Of a stretch of 64,000 nt of DNA, positions 33,301 through 42,400 are shown one piece after another. The notes beneath the pieces were generated by a model. That model was not told the DNA's origin. It worked only from the letters and a program-made list of their open reading frames with translations, and did not search any database. Both the position numbers and the translations under genes were made by a program. Origin of the DNA: Streptomyces lichenis. GTDB taxonomy: Bacteria; Actinomycetota; Actinomycetes; Streptomycetales; Streptomycetaceae. Where the stretch lies: the NCBI RefSeq assembly GCF_023218175.1, contig NZ_JALPTH010000022.1, positions 62,001 to 126,000 of the forward strand, in the 5' to 3' direction. Position 1 is the first letter of the stretch. Every line of letters begins with the position of its first letter.

Positions 33301-34781
33301 CGGGACCACCCGCCGAGTACGCGGCCGACGACCTCGTCGGGGATGCGCAGCGCGCGGGTGGAGAAGGAGCCGAGCGCGGCCAGGTAGCGCTCCTGGAGCG
33401 CGGCCTCGTCCACCTCGACGGCCCGGCCTCCCGAGACCAGGGTGCGGCCGCCGACCATGACGGTGTCGATGTCGGTGGAGCCGGCCAGCCAGAGGAAGCT
33501 CTCCAGCGGCCGGGGGTTGAGCAGATAGCGCCAGTCGTCGGCCCGTACCAGGACCAGATCGGCCTGCTTGCCGGCCTCCAGGCTGCCCACCTGGTCGTCC
33601 CAGCGCAGCCCCTTGGCCGCGATCCGGGTGCCCATGGCCAGCGCGTCGGTGGGCAGCACCTCGGTCTGGTCGGCGCTCATCTCGTTGTACATCTGCCAGG
33701 CGGCCCGCATGGTCTCGGCGATCCCGGCGCTGGGCATCGAGGAGCCGTCGGTGGACAGCGAGACGTCCAGGCCCTGCCGGCGCAGCGCGGGCACCGCGCC
33801 GGTCTCGGTGAGCGAGGACTCGCCGGACGGCCCGTACTTGCCGGGCGAGTGGCTGATGTGGGCGCGCCCGGCGAGCAGCAGCTTCTGCTCGTCCTCGTCC
33901 ACGAAGGCGCAGTGGCCGGCCATCAGCCGCTCGTCCACCAGGCCGAACCCGGCCAGCCGGCGCACCCCGGTCTCGCCGTAGTAGGTGCGCATCAGGGCGG
34001 TCTCGTTGCGCAGCGCGCCCACATGGGTGGCGAAGCCGAGGTCATGGCGGGCGACCAGCTCGGCCATGCCCCGCGCCAACTCGTCGGTCATGTTGGTGAC
34101 ATAGGCGATGCTGGGGCGGAAGCGGATACGGCCCGAGGTGTCCCGGGCGGTGAGCTCCAGCAGCTCGGCCACCCCGGCCAGCACCCCGTCGGTGTCCCGG
34201 GTGCGCACCGGGCGGTCCCCGTCGGGCGGGCAGATCGCGTCGCTCGCCCAGGTGCTGGCGGAGAAGCGGATGCCCAGGCGCCGCGCCGCGGCGACCATGG
34301 CGTGCGGGCGGTTGAGCGAGCCCATGTCCCCGAGGGTGGTGACCCCGCCGCGCAGCTGGGTCCACATCGAGTACTCGGCGATGGCCCCGGCCTCCTCGGG
34401 GGTCATCGCGTCGATCAGCTCGTCGAAGCGGTCGAAGGTGGCGGAGACCTGGTGCATGTCGCCGCCGCCGCCCATGAAGGCGACCTGGTCGTCCCGGTCG
34501 GAGGCGGGGCGCAGCGCGCCGCGCATCGGCAGCCGCATGGCGAACATCTCGTGCCAGTGGGCGTTGACGAAGCCGGGCAGCACCATCATGCCCCGGGCGT
34601 CGCGCCGGCGCAGGCCCGCCCGCTGCTCGGGGGTGAGCGCGGCGACGGCCCGTTCGGCCTCGGCGGCGGGGCCGACGGCGGCGAGGGCGCCGTCCACCAC
34701 CAGCACCGCGCCGCCGGGGTGCACGCTCTCCTGGGCGTCAGCGGTGTAGACGGTGCCGCCGGTGATCAGCTGGGCGCTCAC
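33297..34781 (-). CDS. Metal-dependent amidohydrolase, candidate benzoxazole cyclase (NatAM/BomN-like)
   Basis: 494 aa from a GTG at 34781 (GTGA overlap with the carrier-protein gene). TIM-barrel amidohydrolase of the TrzN/chlorohydrolase branch: the first metal pair in FVNAHWHE (HxH), later metal-ligand His in FATHVGALRNE and MAGHCAF, and Asp in LSTDGSS. N- and C-terminal beta-sandwich segments (GGTVYTADAQ; GKQADLVLVRADDW) flank the barrel. In nataxazole and A33853 pathways, homologous amidohydrolases close the oxazole ring by dehydrating a coupled 3-hydroxyanthranilate. The flanking ligase, carrier protein and KASIII-like genes repeat that gene set, so ring closure is the favoured role. Hydrolysis of a C-N or C-Cl bond remains possible. 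Confidence 0.85.
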   Translation of the reverse strand: MSAQLITGGTVYTADAQESVHPGGAVLVVDGALAAVGPAAEAERAVAALTPEQRAGLRRRDARGMMVLPGFVNAHWHEMFAMRLPMRGALRPASDRDDQVAFMGGGGDMHQVSATFDRFDELIDAMTPEEAGAIAEYSMWTQLRGGVTTLGDMGSLNRPHAMVAAARRLGIRFSASTWASDAICPPDGDRPVRTRDTDGVLAGVAELLELTARDTSGRIRFRPSIAYVTNMTDELARGMAELVARHDLGFATHVGALRNETALMRTYYGETGVRRLAGFGLVDERLMAGHCAFVDEDEQKLLLAGRAHISHSPGKYGPSGESSLTETGAVPALRRQGLDVSLSTDGSSMPSAGIAETMRAAWQMYNEMSADQTEVLPTDALAMGTRIAAKGLRWDDQVGSLEAGKQADLVLVRADDWRYLLNPRPLESFLWLAGSTDIDTVMVGGRTLVSGGRAVEVDEAALQERYLAALGSFSTRALRIPDEVVGRVLGGWSR

Positions 34782-35050
34782 CGGGCCGCCCCCGAGTCGG
34801 CGGCGGAGGGCTCCGCCAGCGCGGCGAAGTGCGCCAGCCAGCCGTTCAGGGTGGGGTCGGCGACCAGGGCGTCGAACTGGGCCGGGACACCGGCCCGGCG
34901 CCAGCCGCTGACCAGCCGCATCAGCTCCAGCGAACTCAGGCCGAGGACCACCAGGTTGGCGTCCGGGGTGATCTCGGCGGGGTCGGTGCCCAGCAGCGGC
35001 GCGAGCGTTTCGCGCAGGTCCTGCTCGGTCGGGTTGGGGGACTTGTCCAC
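34778..35050 (-). CDS. Small acyl/aryl carrier protein
   Basis: 90 aa from a GTG at 35050, with AGGAAGG at good distance, one base after the ligase stop. A single carrier fold with the phosphopantetheine serine in VVLGLSSLELMRLV (S-S rather than the usual D-S). Helix-forming flanks are TEQDLRETLAPLL and LNGWLAHFAAL. It lies between the aryl-AMP ligase and the amidohydrolase, so it is the expected acceptor of the activated aromatic acid before transfer by the KASIII-like enzyme. Confidence 0.88.
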   Translation of the reverse strand: MDKSPNPTEQDLRETLAPLLGTDPAEITPDANLVVLGLSSLELMRLVSGWRRAGVPAQFDALVADPTLNGWLAHFAALAEPSAADSGAAR

Positions 35051-35051
35051 G

Positions 35052-36707
35052 TCAGCCTTCCTGCTCGGACGCGGCGGCGGCCGCCAGCGCCTTCTTGTCG
35101 ACCTTGCCGAGGGGGGTGAGGGGGAGTTCGGACACGTAGCGCACCGCGTCGGGCAGCTTGTAGTCGGCGACCCCGCGGGCGTGCACGGCCTGCTTGAGCT
35201 CGGGCAGCGACCGCCGAGCCCCGCCCGGTCCATCCGGTCCGTCCGGTCCGTCCGGTCCGTCCGGGACGAGGTAGGCGCAGATCCGCTCGCCGAGGAACGG
35301 GTCGGGGACCCCGATCACCGCCGCCGCCGCGATCCCGTCGAGCGCCAGCAGATGGTCCTCCACCTCGCCGGCGGACACCTTGTCGCCGCCCCGGATGATC
35401 ATTTCCTTGATCCGGCCCTCGATCACCAGGTCGCCGTCCTCGGTGAGCCGGGCCAGGTCGCCGGTGCGGTAGAAACCGTCGGCGGTGAAGGCGCGCCGGT
35501 TGTACTCCGGCACCCCGTAGTAGCCGCGCAGGGTGTACGGGCCGCGGGTGATCAGCTCGCCCACCGCGCCCGGGGGCAGCTCGGCGCCGTCGCCGTCGAC
35601 GATGCGCACCTCGTCCGCCTCGGAGATCGGCCGGCCCTGGGTGGTGAGCACCGCCTCGGCCGGGTCGCCGGGCCGGCTGAAGGTCAGCAGGCCCTCCGCC
35701 ATGCCGAACACCTGCTGGAGCGAGCAGCCCAGGGTGGGGCCGATGCGCTCGGTGAACTCGCGGGTCATCCTGGCCCCGCCGACCTGCACCAGCCGCAGGC
35801 TGCCCAGGTCCTCCCCGCTCCACTCGGCGGCCTCCAGCCACAGCTGCACGATGGAGGGGACCATCGCGGTGACGGTGGCGCGGTGCCGCTCCACCAGCGG
35901 GAAGCAGTCCAGCGGGTTGGGGGTGTCGGCGAGTACGGCGGTGCCGCCGGTCATCAGGGTGCCGATCACCCCGGGGCAGCCGTAGGCGAAGTTGAACTCG
36001 ATCGGCAGCACCGCGAGATAGGTGTCGGCGGAGGTCAGTTCGCAGACCTCGGCGGCGCGGCCGGCCTGGTAGACGTAGTCGTCGTGGGTGCGCGGGATCA
36101 GCTTCGGCAGCGCCGTGGTGCCCCCGGAGAGCAGGAAGAACGCCACGTCGGACGGGTCGGGTTCGGGCAGCGGTCGGGGGTCGGCGACCGCGTTCTCCAG
36201 CTCGGAGAGGGCGGTGAAGCCCTCGCTCTTGTCCCCGAGCACGAACAGCGAGCGCAGGGTGGAGCTGCCGGCCTGCACCGTGCGGGCGATCTCCCGGTGG
36301 TCGAAGCCTCGGTGGGTCTCCGGCAGGACGTAGCCGGTGGCGCCGCTCAGCTCCACCAGATGGCCGATCTCGGTCTCCCGGTGCGCGGGGAGCGAGAAGA
36401 CCAGCTTGGCGCCGATCCGCATCAGTGCGAAGGAGATCGCCACGAACTCCGGCACATTGGGCAGCTGCACCACGATCCGGTCGTCCGCGCGGACGCCGTG
36501 CTCCACGAAGCCCGCGGCCAACCGGTCGGCCCAGTCGTCGAGTTCGCGGTAGCTGATCCGCCGCTCGCCGTGGACCAGCGCGGTGGCCGAGCCGTACTCA
36601 CGAGCGGCGGCGCGCAGCACCGTACCCAGCGTCTCACCGCGCCAGATCCCCTGTTCGCGGTAGCGCAGGGCGGTCTCCGGCGGCCAGGGCGTGCATCCGG
36701 CAAGCAT
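35052..36707 (-). CDS. Aryl-AMP ligase (DhbE fold) with a salicylate-type pocket
   Basis: 551 aa, co-linear with B. subtilis DhbE from the first residues (TPWPPE, GIWRGETLG) to the end (LTPLGKVDKKAL). ATP-binding motifs are LLSGGTTALPKL, YRTGDLARL and KLPD. Lining up by eye with DhbE gives Asn239, Cys244 (PIEFNFAYGCPG) and Leu341 (GMAEGLLTF) for DhbE positions Asn235, Ser240 and Val337. Asn/Cys/Leu is the set associated with salicylate-activating enzymes, while 2,3-dihydroxybenzoate enzymes have Asn/Ser/Val. The substrate may therefore be a 2-hydroxybenzoate such as 6-methylsalicylate, though benzoxazole-pathway homologues activate 3-hydroxyanthranilate. Near the C-terminus a DGP tripeptide repeat is encoded by a 9-base repeat at about 35228-35263. 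Confidence 0.9.
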   Translation of the reverse strand: MLAGCTPWPPETALRYREQGIWRGETLGTVLRAAAREYGSATALVHGERRISYRELDDWADRLAAGFVEHGVRADDRIVVQLPNVPEFVAISFALMRIGAKLVFSLPAHRETEIGHLVELSGATGYVLPETHRGFDHREIARTVQAGSSTLRSLFVLGDKSEGFTALSELENAVADPRPLPEPDPSDVAFFLLSGGTTALPKLIPRTHDDYVYQAGRAAEVCELTSADTYLAVLPIEFNFAYGCPGVIGTLMTGGTAVLADTPNPLDCFPLVERHRATVTAMVPSIVQLWLEAAEWSGEDLGSLRLVQVGGARMTREFTERIGPTLGCSLQQVFGMAEGLLTFSRPGDPAEAVLTTQGRPISEADEVRIVDGDGAELPPGAVGELITRGPYTLRGYYGVPEYNRRAFTADGFYRTGDLARLTEDGDLVIEGRIKEMIIRGGDKVSAGEVEDHLLALDGIAAAAVIGVPDPFLGERICAYLVPDGPDGPDGPDGPGGARRSLPELKQAVHARGVADYKLPDAVRYVSELPLTPLGKVDKKALAAAAASEQEG

Positions 36708-36719
36708 GGTCGGCCCCTC

Positions 36720-37757
36720 TCACGCGGCTTCGGGCGCGGACTCGGTGATCCGGACGACGGCGGCCCCGGCCTCCATGCCGGTGCTGGCGCCGATCAGCAG
36801 GACGTGGTCGCCGGGGCCCACCTCGCCGCCGCGCCACAGGTGCTCCAGCCCGAGGAAGAGGTCGGCGGCGCCGGTGTGGCCGATGGTGCGGACGTACTCC
36901 CAGACGTTCTTCTCCTCGGGGAGGTCCAGCGGCAGCAGGAACATCGCCTCCAGCGCCGGGCGGGCGAAGCCGACATGGCAGACCCGGCTGACCTGGTCCA
37001 GGGTGAGCCCGGCCTCCTTGAGGGTGCGCTCGGCGATCTCGGCGACCCGGTCGCCGAAGTTCTTGATCGGCGGGGCCTGGCCGGCGGCCCACTGCTCGCG
37101 GACCTTCTCGGCCCGCTCGGAGAAGTTCAGGCCCCGGCCCCGGGTGACGCCCGGCGGGAACAGCTCCTCGCCGGCCCGGTGCAGGATCTCCATCGAGGAG
37201 TCGGAGAGCGAACCGACCGCCAGCAGCTCGGCGAAGCCGGAGCGCCGGGAGAGCACCACGGCCGAACCGGCGTCGGCGAGCACGAACAGCCCGGAGGCCC
37301 GCCAGCGCTCCACGCCGGGCGTCGAGTAGTTGTCGCCGGTGGTGATGAGCGCCGCGTCATGGGTGGGGTTGGCGATCAGCCGGTTGGCGGCGGCCTCCAC
37401 CGAGGCGAGCATGCCCAGGCAGCCCTGCTTGACCTCGATCGCGGGCACCGGGCGGTCCACGGTGTTCCGCAGCACGTAGTGCCCGGCCGACCAGCCGTCG
37501 GGGCCCTGGTGGTAGGTGTAGCTGTGCAGCAGGACGCCGATGTCGTCCGGCCCGTGCCCGGAGCCGGCCAGCGCGGCACGGGCCGCCTCGATCGCCATGT
37601 CGGGGGCGGGCGTGGAGGCGCTGACGGCCGCCGAGCGCATCCCGGAGGACTGCCGGGCCGCCTCGTCGTACAGCCCCTCCTCCACCGCGCGCCCGGCCGG
37701 GTACAGGGGCGGCAGCTGGCTGCCGATCCCGGCGAGATACAGGTTCTCGGTCCTCAT
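36720..37757 (-). CDS. KASIII-like acyltransferase with C-H-H triad (NatS/BomK-like)
   Basis: 345 aa thiolase-fold protein and first gene of the 14-gene minus-strand operon. The nucleophile is Cys113 in EVKQGCLGMLASVE, and the second residue is His261 in RVCHVGFARP. Where true FabH enzymes have Asn in GNTSAAS, this protein has GHTGAAD, i.e. His294. Loss of the Asn is typical of KASIII homologues such as CerJ that transfer acyl groups to O or N instead of condensing with malonyl-ACP. In A33853 and nataxazole pathways such a protein couples two aromatic acids. Here it probably moves the aryl group from the carrier protein onto 3-hydroxyanthranilate. Two palindromes lie upstream at 37824 and 37912. 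Confidence 0.88.
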   Translation of the reverse strand: MRTENLYLAGIGSQLPPLYPAGRAVEEGLYDEAARQSSGMRSAAVSASTPAPDMAIEAARAALAGSGHGPDDIGVLLHSYTYHQGPDGWSAGHYVLRNTVDRPVPAIEVKQGCLGMLASVEAAANRLIANPTHDAALITTGDNYSTPGVERWRASGLFVLADAGSAVVLSRRSGFAELLAVGSLSDSSMEILHRAGEELFPPGVTRGRGLNFSERAEKVREQWAAGQAPPIKNFGDRVAEIAERTLKEAGLTLDQVSRVCHVGFARPALEAMFLLPLDLPEEKNVWEYVRTIGHTGAADLFLGLEHLWRGGEVGPGDHVLLIGASTGMEAGAAVVRITESAPEAA

Positions 37758-37823
37758 CGCGCCGACTCCTTCGTGGTGGGTGGCCTTGGCCGCAAGCAGA
37801 GCAGCCGGGCCGCCGGGCCCTCA

Positions 37824-37840
37824 TGAGTAGGCGGTACTCA
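37824..37840. promoter_or_regulatory. Palindromic operator candidate 3 (TGAGTA-N5-TACTCA)
   Basis: TGAGTAGGCGGTACTCA, with perfect 6-base half-sites and a 5-base spacer, lies 67 bases upstream of the KASIII-like start (minus strand). It is nearly the same distance from its gene as site 1 is from the oxidase gene. Confidence 0.65.
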
Positions 37841-37911
37841 ACCCCCGTCGTACGCCGATGCGTTGACGGACCGGACCGATGAGGCGGGTACGGGGCCCGC
37901 CCCGCGCGAGT

Positions 37912-37928
37912 TGAGTAGCGACTACTCG
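37912..37928. promoter_or_regulatory. Palindromic operator candidate 4 (TGAGTA-N5-TACTCG)
   Basis: TGAGTAGCGACTACTCG differs from the consensus by one base in the right half-site. It lies 88 bases from site 3 and about 90 bases upstream of the PaaK-like ligase start on the plus strand, so each divergent operon has a proximal copy. Confidence 0.6.
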
Positions 37929-38015
37929 GGCGCGCCCGGGGCGCCGGTGCTGTGCTGTGCGCGTCACCGCCGCGCGCCGCAGCCCGCGGCCCTGGACACA
38001 GACGAGGGAGATCCG

Positions 38016-39326
38016 ATGTCGCAGTCGCGTCCGGAACCGGGCGACTGGTCCCACCCCGCCGAACTCGCACGGCTCCAGGCCGCCGAGCTGCCCCGGGTGC
38101 TCGCCCAGGCGATGCGCTCGCCCTTCTACGCGGCCCGTTACGCGGGGCGCGCGAAGCCGGTGGAGGCGGCGGACTTCGCCGGGATCGAGCTGACCACCAA
38201 GCAGGATCTGCGCGACCAGTACCCCTTCGGGATGCTCGCCGTGGAGCGGGAGAAGCTGGCCACCTACCACGAGTCCAGCGGCACCGCCGGCGACCCGACC
38301 GCCTCGTACTACACCGACCGGGACTGGACCGATCTGGCCGAGCGGTACGCCCGCAAGTGGGTCGGCATCCACCCCTCGGACACCTTCCTGGTGCGTACCC
38401 CCTACGGCCTGGTCATCACCGCCCATCTCGCCCAGGCCGCCGGACGGCTACGCGGAGCCACCATCGTGCCGGGCGACGCCCGTTCGCTGGCCACCCCGCT
38501 GCCCCGGATGGTGCGGGTGATGCGGGCCCTGGACGTCTCCCTCACCTGGTGCAACCCCACCGAGATCATGATGCTGGCGGCCGCCGCGAAGGCCGCCGGG
38601 CTGCGCCCCGAGCAGGACTTCCCCGCCCTGCGCGCCATGTTCACCGCGGCCGAGCCGCTGACCGAGGTGCGCCGGAAGCGGATCAGCGAGATCTGGGGCG
38701 GCATCCCGATCGTGGAGGAGTACGGCTCCACCGAGACCGGCACCATCGCCGGCCAGTGCCCGCAAGGGTCCCTGCACCTGTGGGCGGACCGCGCGGTCTT
38801 CGAGGTGTGGGACCCGGAGACCGGTGGGCTCTCCCCCACCGGCCGCGGCCAGCTGGTGGTGACCCCGCTGTTCCGCGAGGCCATGCCCCTGCTGCGCTAC
38901 AACCTCGCCGACGACGTCGAGGTGGCCGCCGAGGGCTGCGGCTGCGGCTGGGTGCTGCCCACCGTGCGGGTGCTGGGCCGGTCCGGCGCCGGCTACCCGG
39001 TCGGCTCCGGCACGGTCACCCAGCAGCGGCTGGAGGAGCTGGTGTTCAGCCTGCCCTTCGACTACGAGGTGATGTTCTGGCGGGCGATGGCCCACCGGGA
39101 CCTGCTGCGCGTCGAGTTCGAGGCGCCGGACGCGGTCCGCGAGCGGGCCGTCAAGGAACTGACCGCGCTGGTCGACCGGGAACTCGGCGTACCGCACCGG
39201 ATCACCGGACTGCCGCTCGGCACGCTGGTACCCACCTCCGCCCTCACCGCGCCGCGCGACATCCTCAAGGCCCGCTACCTCTTCGGCGAGGGCGAGGACT
39301 GGGACCGGGCGGTCATGTACGCATGA
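38016..39326 (+). CDS. Phenylacetate-CoA ligase (PaaK)-like adenylating enzyme
   Basis: 436 aa from an ATG at 38016 with GAGGGAG (38004-38010) 5 bases away; the frame is open upstream but that part lacks family similarity. Family motifs are YHESSGTAGDPTASYYT (ATP phosphate loop, with Ala for the usual Thr), VEEYGSTETG, GQLVVTPLFREAMPLLRYN and a C-terminal IxGLP..LVPTSAL segment. Such enzymes make CoA or carrier thioesters of aromatic acids. It directly precedes the 6-methylsalicylate-type PKS in a plus-strand pair, so it may activate the PKS product or 3-hydroxyanthranilate. Two aryl-activating enzymes in one cluster fit a product built from two aromatic acids. Confidence 0.85.
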   Translation: MSQSRPEPGDWSHPAELARLQAAELPRVLAQAMRSPFYAARYAGRAKPVEAADFAGIELTTKQDLRDQYPFGMLAVEREKLATYHESSGTAGDPTASYYTDRDWTDLAERYARKWVGIHPSDTFLVRTPYGLVITAHLAQAAGRLRGATIVPGDARSLATPLPRMVRVMRALDVSLTWCNPTEIMMLAAAAKAAGLRPEQDFPALRAMFTAAEPLTEVRRKRISEIWGGIPIVEEYGSTETGTIAGQCPQGSLHLWADRAVFEVWDPETGGLSPTGRGQLVVTPLFREAMPLLRYNLADDVEVAAEGCGCGWVLPTVRVLGRSGAGYPVGSGTVTQQRLEELVFSLPFDYEVMFWRAMAHRDLLRVEFEAPDAVRERAVKELTALVDRELGVPHRITGLPLGTLVPTSALTAPRDILKARYLFGEGEDWDRAVMYA

Positions 39327-39426
39327 CCGCCTTCCCCTCGTCGCGCCTCGCCCCCGGCCCCGGCCGGATTCCCCTCGTCCCCCGCCGTCCGCAGCGGACG
39401 GCGCCCCGACCCGTGAGCGGTGACCC

Positions 39427-42400
39427 ATGGTGAGTGACACGCCCCCTCTGCCGCCGTCCCCCGAGGAACCGATCGCCGTCGTCGGCATCGGCTGCCGCTT
39501 CCCCGGCGGCATCGACTCCCCGCAGGCCTTCTGGCGGCTGCTGACCGACGGGGCCGGCACCTCCGGGCCGGTGCCCGAGGACCGCTGGGCCCCGCAGCGC
39601 GCGCTGTCCCGGGAGAACGCGGCGGTGCTGTCGCGGGTGATCTCCAACGGCTCCTTCCTGGACGACATCAGCGGTTTTGACGCCGCGTTCTTCGGGATGT
39701 CCGCCACCGAGGCCCGCCAGCTCGACCCGCAGCAGCGGATGGCGCTGGAGGTGGCCTGGGAGGCCCTGGAGCACGCCGGCATCCCCGCCACCGGGCTGGC
39801 CGGCACCGACACCGGTGTCTTCATCGGCGTGGGCACCGACGACTACGGCCGCCGGCTGCTGGAGGACCTGCCCGGCGTCGAGGCCTGGACCGGCATCGGC
39901 TCCTCGCTGTGCGGGGTGCCCAACCGGATCTCGTACACCCTGGACCTGCGCGGCCCCAGCCTGGCCGTGGACACCGCCTGCTCCTCCTCCCTGGTCGCCC
40001 TGCACCAGGCCTGCGCGGCGCTGCGGAGCGGCGAGGTGCCGGTGGCGCTGGCGGGCGGGGTGATGCTGATGGCGGGCCCGGGTCTCACCACGGTCCTGGA
40101 CGTCGCCGGGGCCATCTCCCCGGACGGCCGCTCCAAGGCGTTCGACGAGGCCGCCGACGGCTACGGGCGCGGCGAGGGCTGCGGGGTCGTGGTGCTCAAG
40201 CGGCTCTCCGACGCGCGCCGCGACGGCGACCGGGTGCTGGCGCTGGTCCGCGGCAGCGCCGTGCACCAGGACGGCCGCACCGACGGCATCATGGCGCCCA
40301 GCCCGGCCGCCCAGGCGCATCTGCTGCGCCGGGCCTACCGGGCCGCCGGGGTGGCTCCCGGCGAGGTGGACTACGTCGAGGCGCACGGCACCGGCACCAA
40401 GGTCGGCGACCCGATCGAGGCGGCGGCGCTGGCCGAGGTGGTGGGCGACCGGGCCGAGGGCCGCGGTCCGTGCCTGATCGGCTCGGTGAAGACCAACATC
40501 GGGCACTGCGAGTCCGCGGCCGGGGTCGCGGGGCTGATCAAGACGGTGCTGGCGATGGAGCACGGCGTCATCCCGCCCACCCTCTCGGTGGCCGGCCCCC
40601 GCAAGGACATCCCCTGGGCCACCTCCGGCCTGCGGCTGGTCGCCGAGCCGACCCCCTGGCCCGAGACCGGACGCCCCCGGCTGGCCGGGGTCGCCAGCTA
40701 CGGCTACGGCGGCACCATCGCCCACGCGGTGCTGGAGCAGGCCCCGGCGGAGGACGCTGCCCAGCCCCAGCCCGGCGCCTCCGGGCGGGCCGGGGTGGCG
40801 CCCGCGCCCCAGGAGGCCGGACCCACCGCGCAGGAGCGCGCCGCCGCCGAACCGGGCGGCGTGGTGCCCGCGCCCCGGGAGGCCGGTGCCACCCCGCAGG
40901 AGCGCGCCGACGCGGACCCCGGGTCCGCAGCCGAGACCGGGGCCGGACCCACCGCGCGGGAGCGCGCCTTCGCCGCCGACGCCGGGAGTGCGCGGGAGCG
41001 CGGGGCCCGGGCGCTGACCCTGTACCCCGTCTCCTCCGCCAACGGCCCCGGGCTGGCCGCTCAGGCCGGGCGGCTGGCCGGGGCCGTCGGGGCGCACCCG
41101 CTGCGGAACGTGGGACACACCCTGGCGCACCGCCGGGCGCACCTCGCCGAGCGGGCGGCCGTGGTCACCGGCGACCGGGAGGAGCTGGCCGCCGCGCTGG
41201 CGGCGCTGGCCGCCGGCGAGGCCCATCCGGCCCTGGTCACCGGCGACGCCTCCGGCCCGTCCCGCGCCCCGGTCTGGGTGTTCTCCGGGCACGGCGCCCA
41301 GTGGTCCGGCATGGGCCGCGAACTCCTCGCCGACGAACCGGTGTTCGCCGCCGCCATCGACCGGCTCGGCCCCATCTACGCCGAGGAGCTGGGCCTCACC
41401 CCGCGTGAGGTGCTCACCGGGGGCGACCTCGGCTCGGTCGACACCGTCCAGTCGATGCTGTTCGCCATGCAGATCGGGCTGGCCGAGGTCTGGCGGCACT
41501 ACGGGGTGGTGCCCGGCGCGATCATCGGCCACTCGGTCGGGGAGATCGCCGCCGCCGTGGCGGCCGGGGTACTGGACGAGGCGGACGGCGCCCGGCTGGT
41601 CTGCCGCCGCTCCGCACTGCTGCGCAAGGTCGCCGGGATGGGCGCCATGATCATGGTGGACCGCCCGTTCGACGAGGTGGCCGCCGCCATCGGCACCACC
41701 GACACCCTCTGCGCCGCCATCGCCGCCGCCCCCTCCTCGACCGTGGTCGCCGGGGACATCCCGGCCGTGGACCAGGCCGCCGAGCGGTGGGCGGAACAGG
41801 GCTGGACGGTACGGCGGGTGGACTCCGACGTCGCCTTCCACAGCGCCCATATGACGGAGATCAGCGCCGACCTGGCGTTGGCCGTCGCCGACCTGGAGCC
41901 GCGCCCCGCCCGCGTACCGCTCTATCTCACCGCCGTCGAGGACCCCCGCTCCGGCCGCCGCCAGGACGCCTCCTACTGGGCGGCGAACCTGCGCGAGCCG
42001 GTGCGGTTCGCCGACGCGGTACGGGCCGCCGCCGAGGACGGCCACCGCACCTTCCTGGAGGTCTCCGCGCACCCGGTGGTCAGCCACTCGGTCACCGAGA
42101 CCACCGCCGGAATCCCGGGCGTGCTGGTCGTGCCGACCCTGCGCCGTAACAAGCCGGAGCGCGCCACGCTGCTCGCCTCCCTGGCCCGGCTGCACTGCGC
42201 GGGCGTACCGGTCGACTGGCCGGTGCTCCAGCCGGCCGGGCACCGCGCCGACCTGCCCACCAGGGCCTGGCAGCACGAGCGGCACTGGGTGGACGCCCGG
42301 GGGCTCACCGAGTCGCCCGCCGACACCCTGCTCGGCACCGAGACAGCGGTGCACGGCGCCCGGCTGCGGATCTGGCGGACCACGCTCGACCTGCGGACCC

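Noticed and set aside
31791..36707. Catechol siderophore (2,3-dihydroxybenzoate) pathway
   Set aside because: There is no isochorismate synthase, the chorismate enzyme has an amidotransferase domain, the isochorismatase is PhzD-like, the ligase pocket is salicylate-type, and no NRPS is present.
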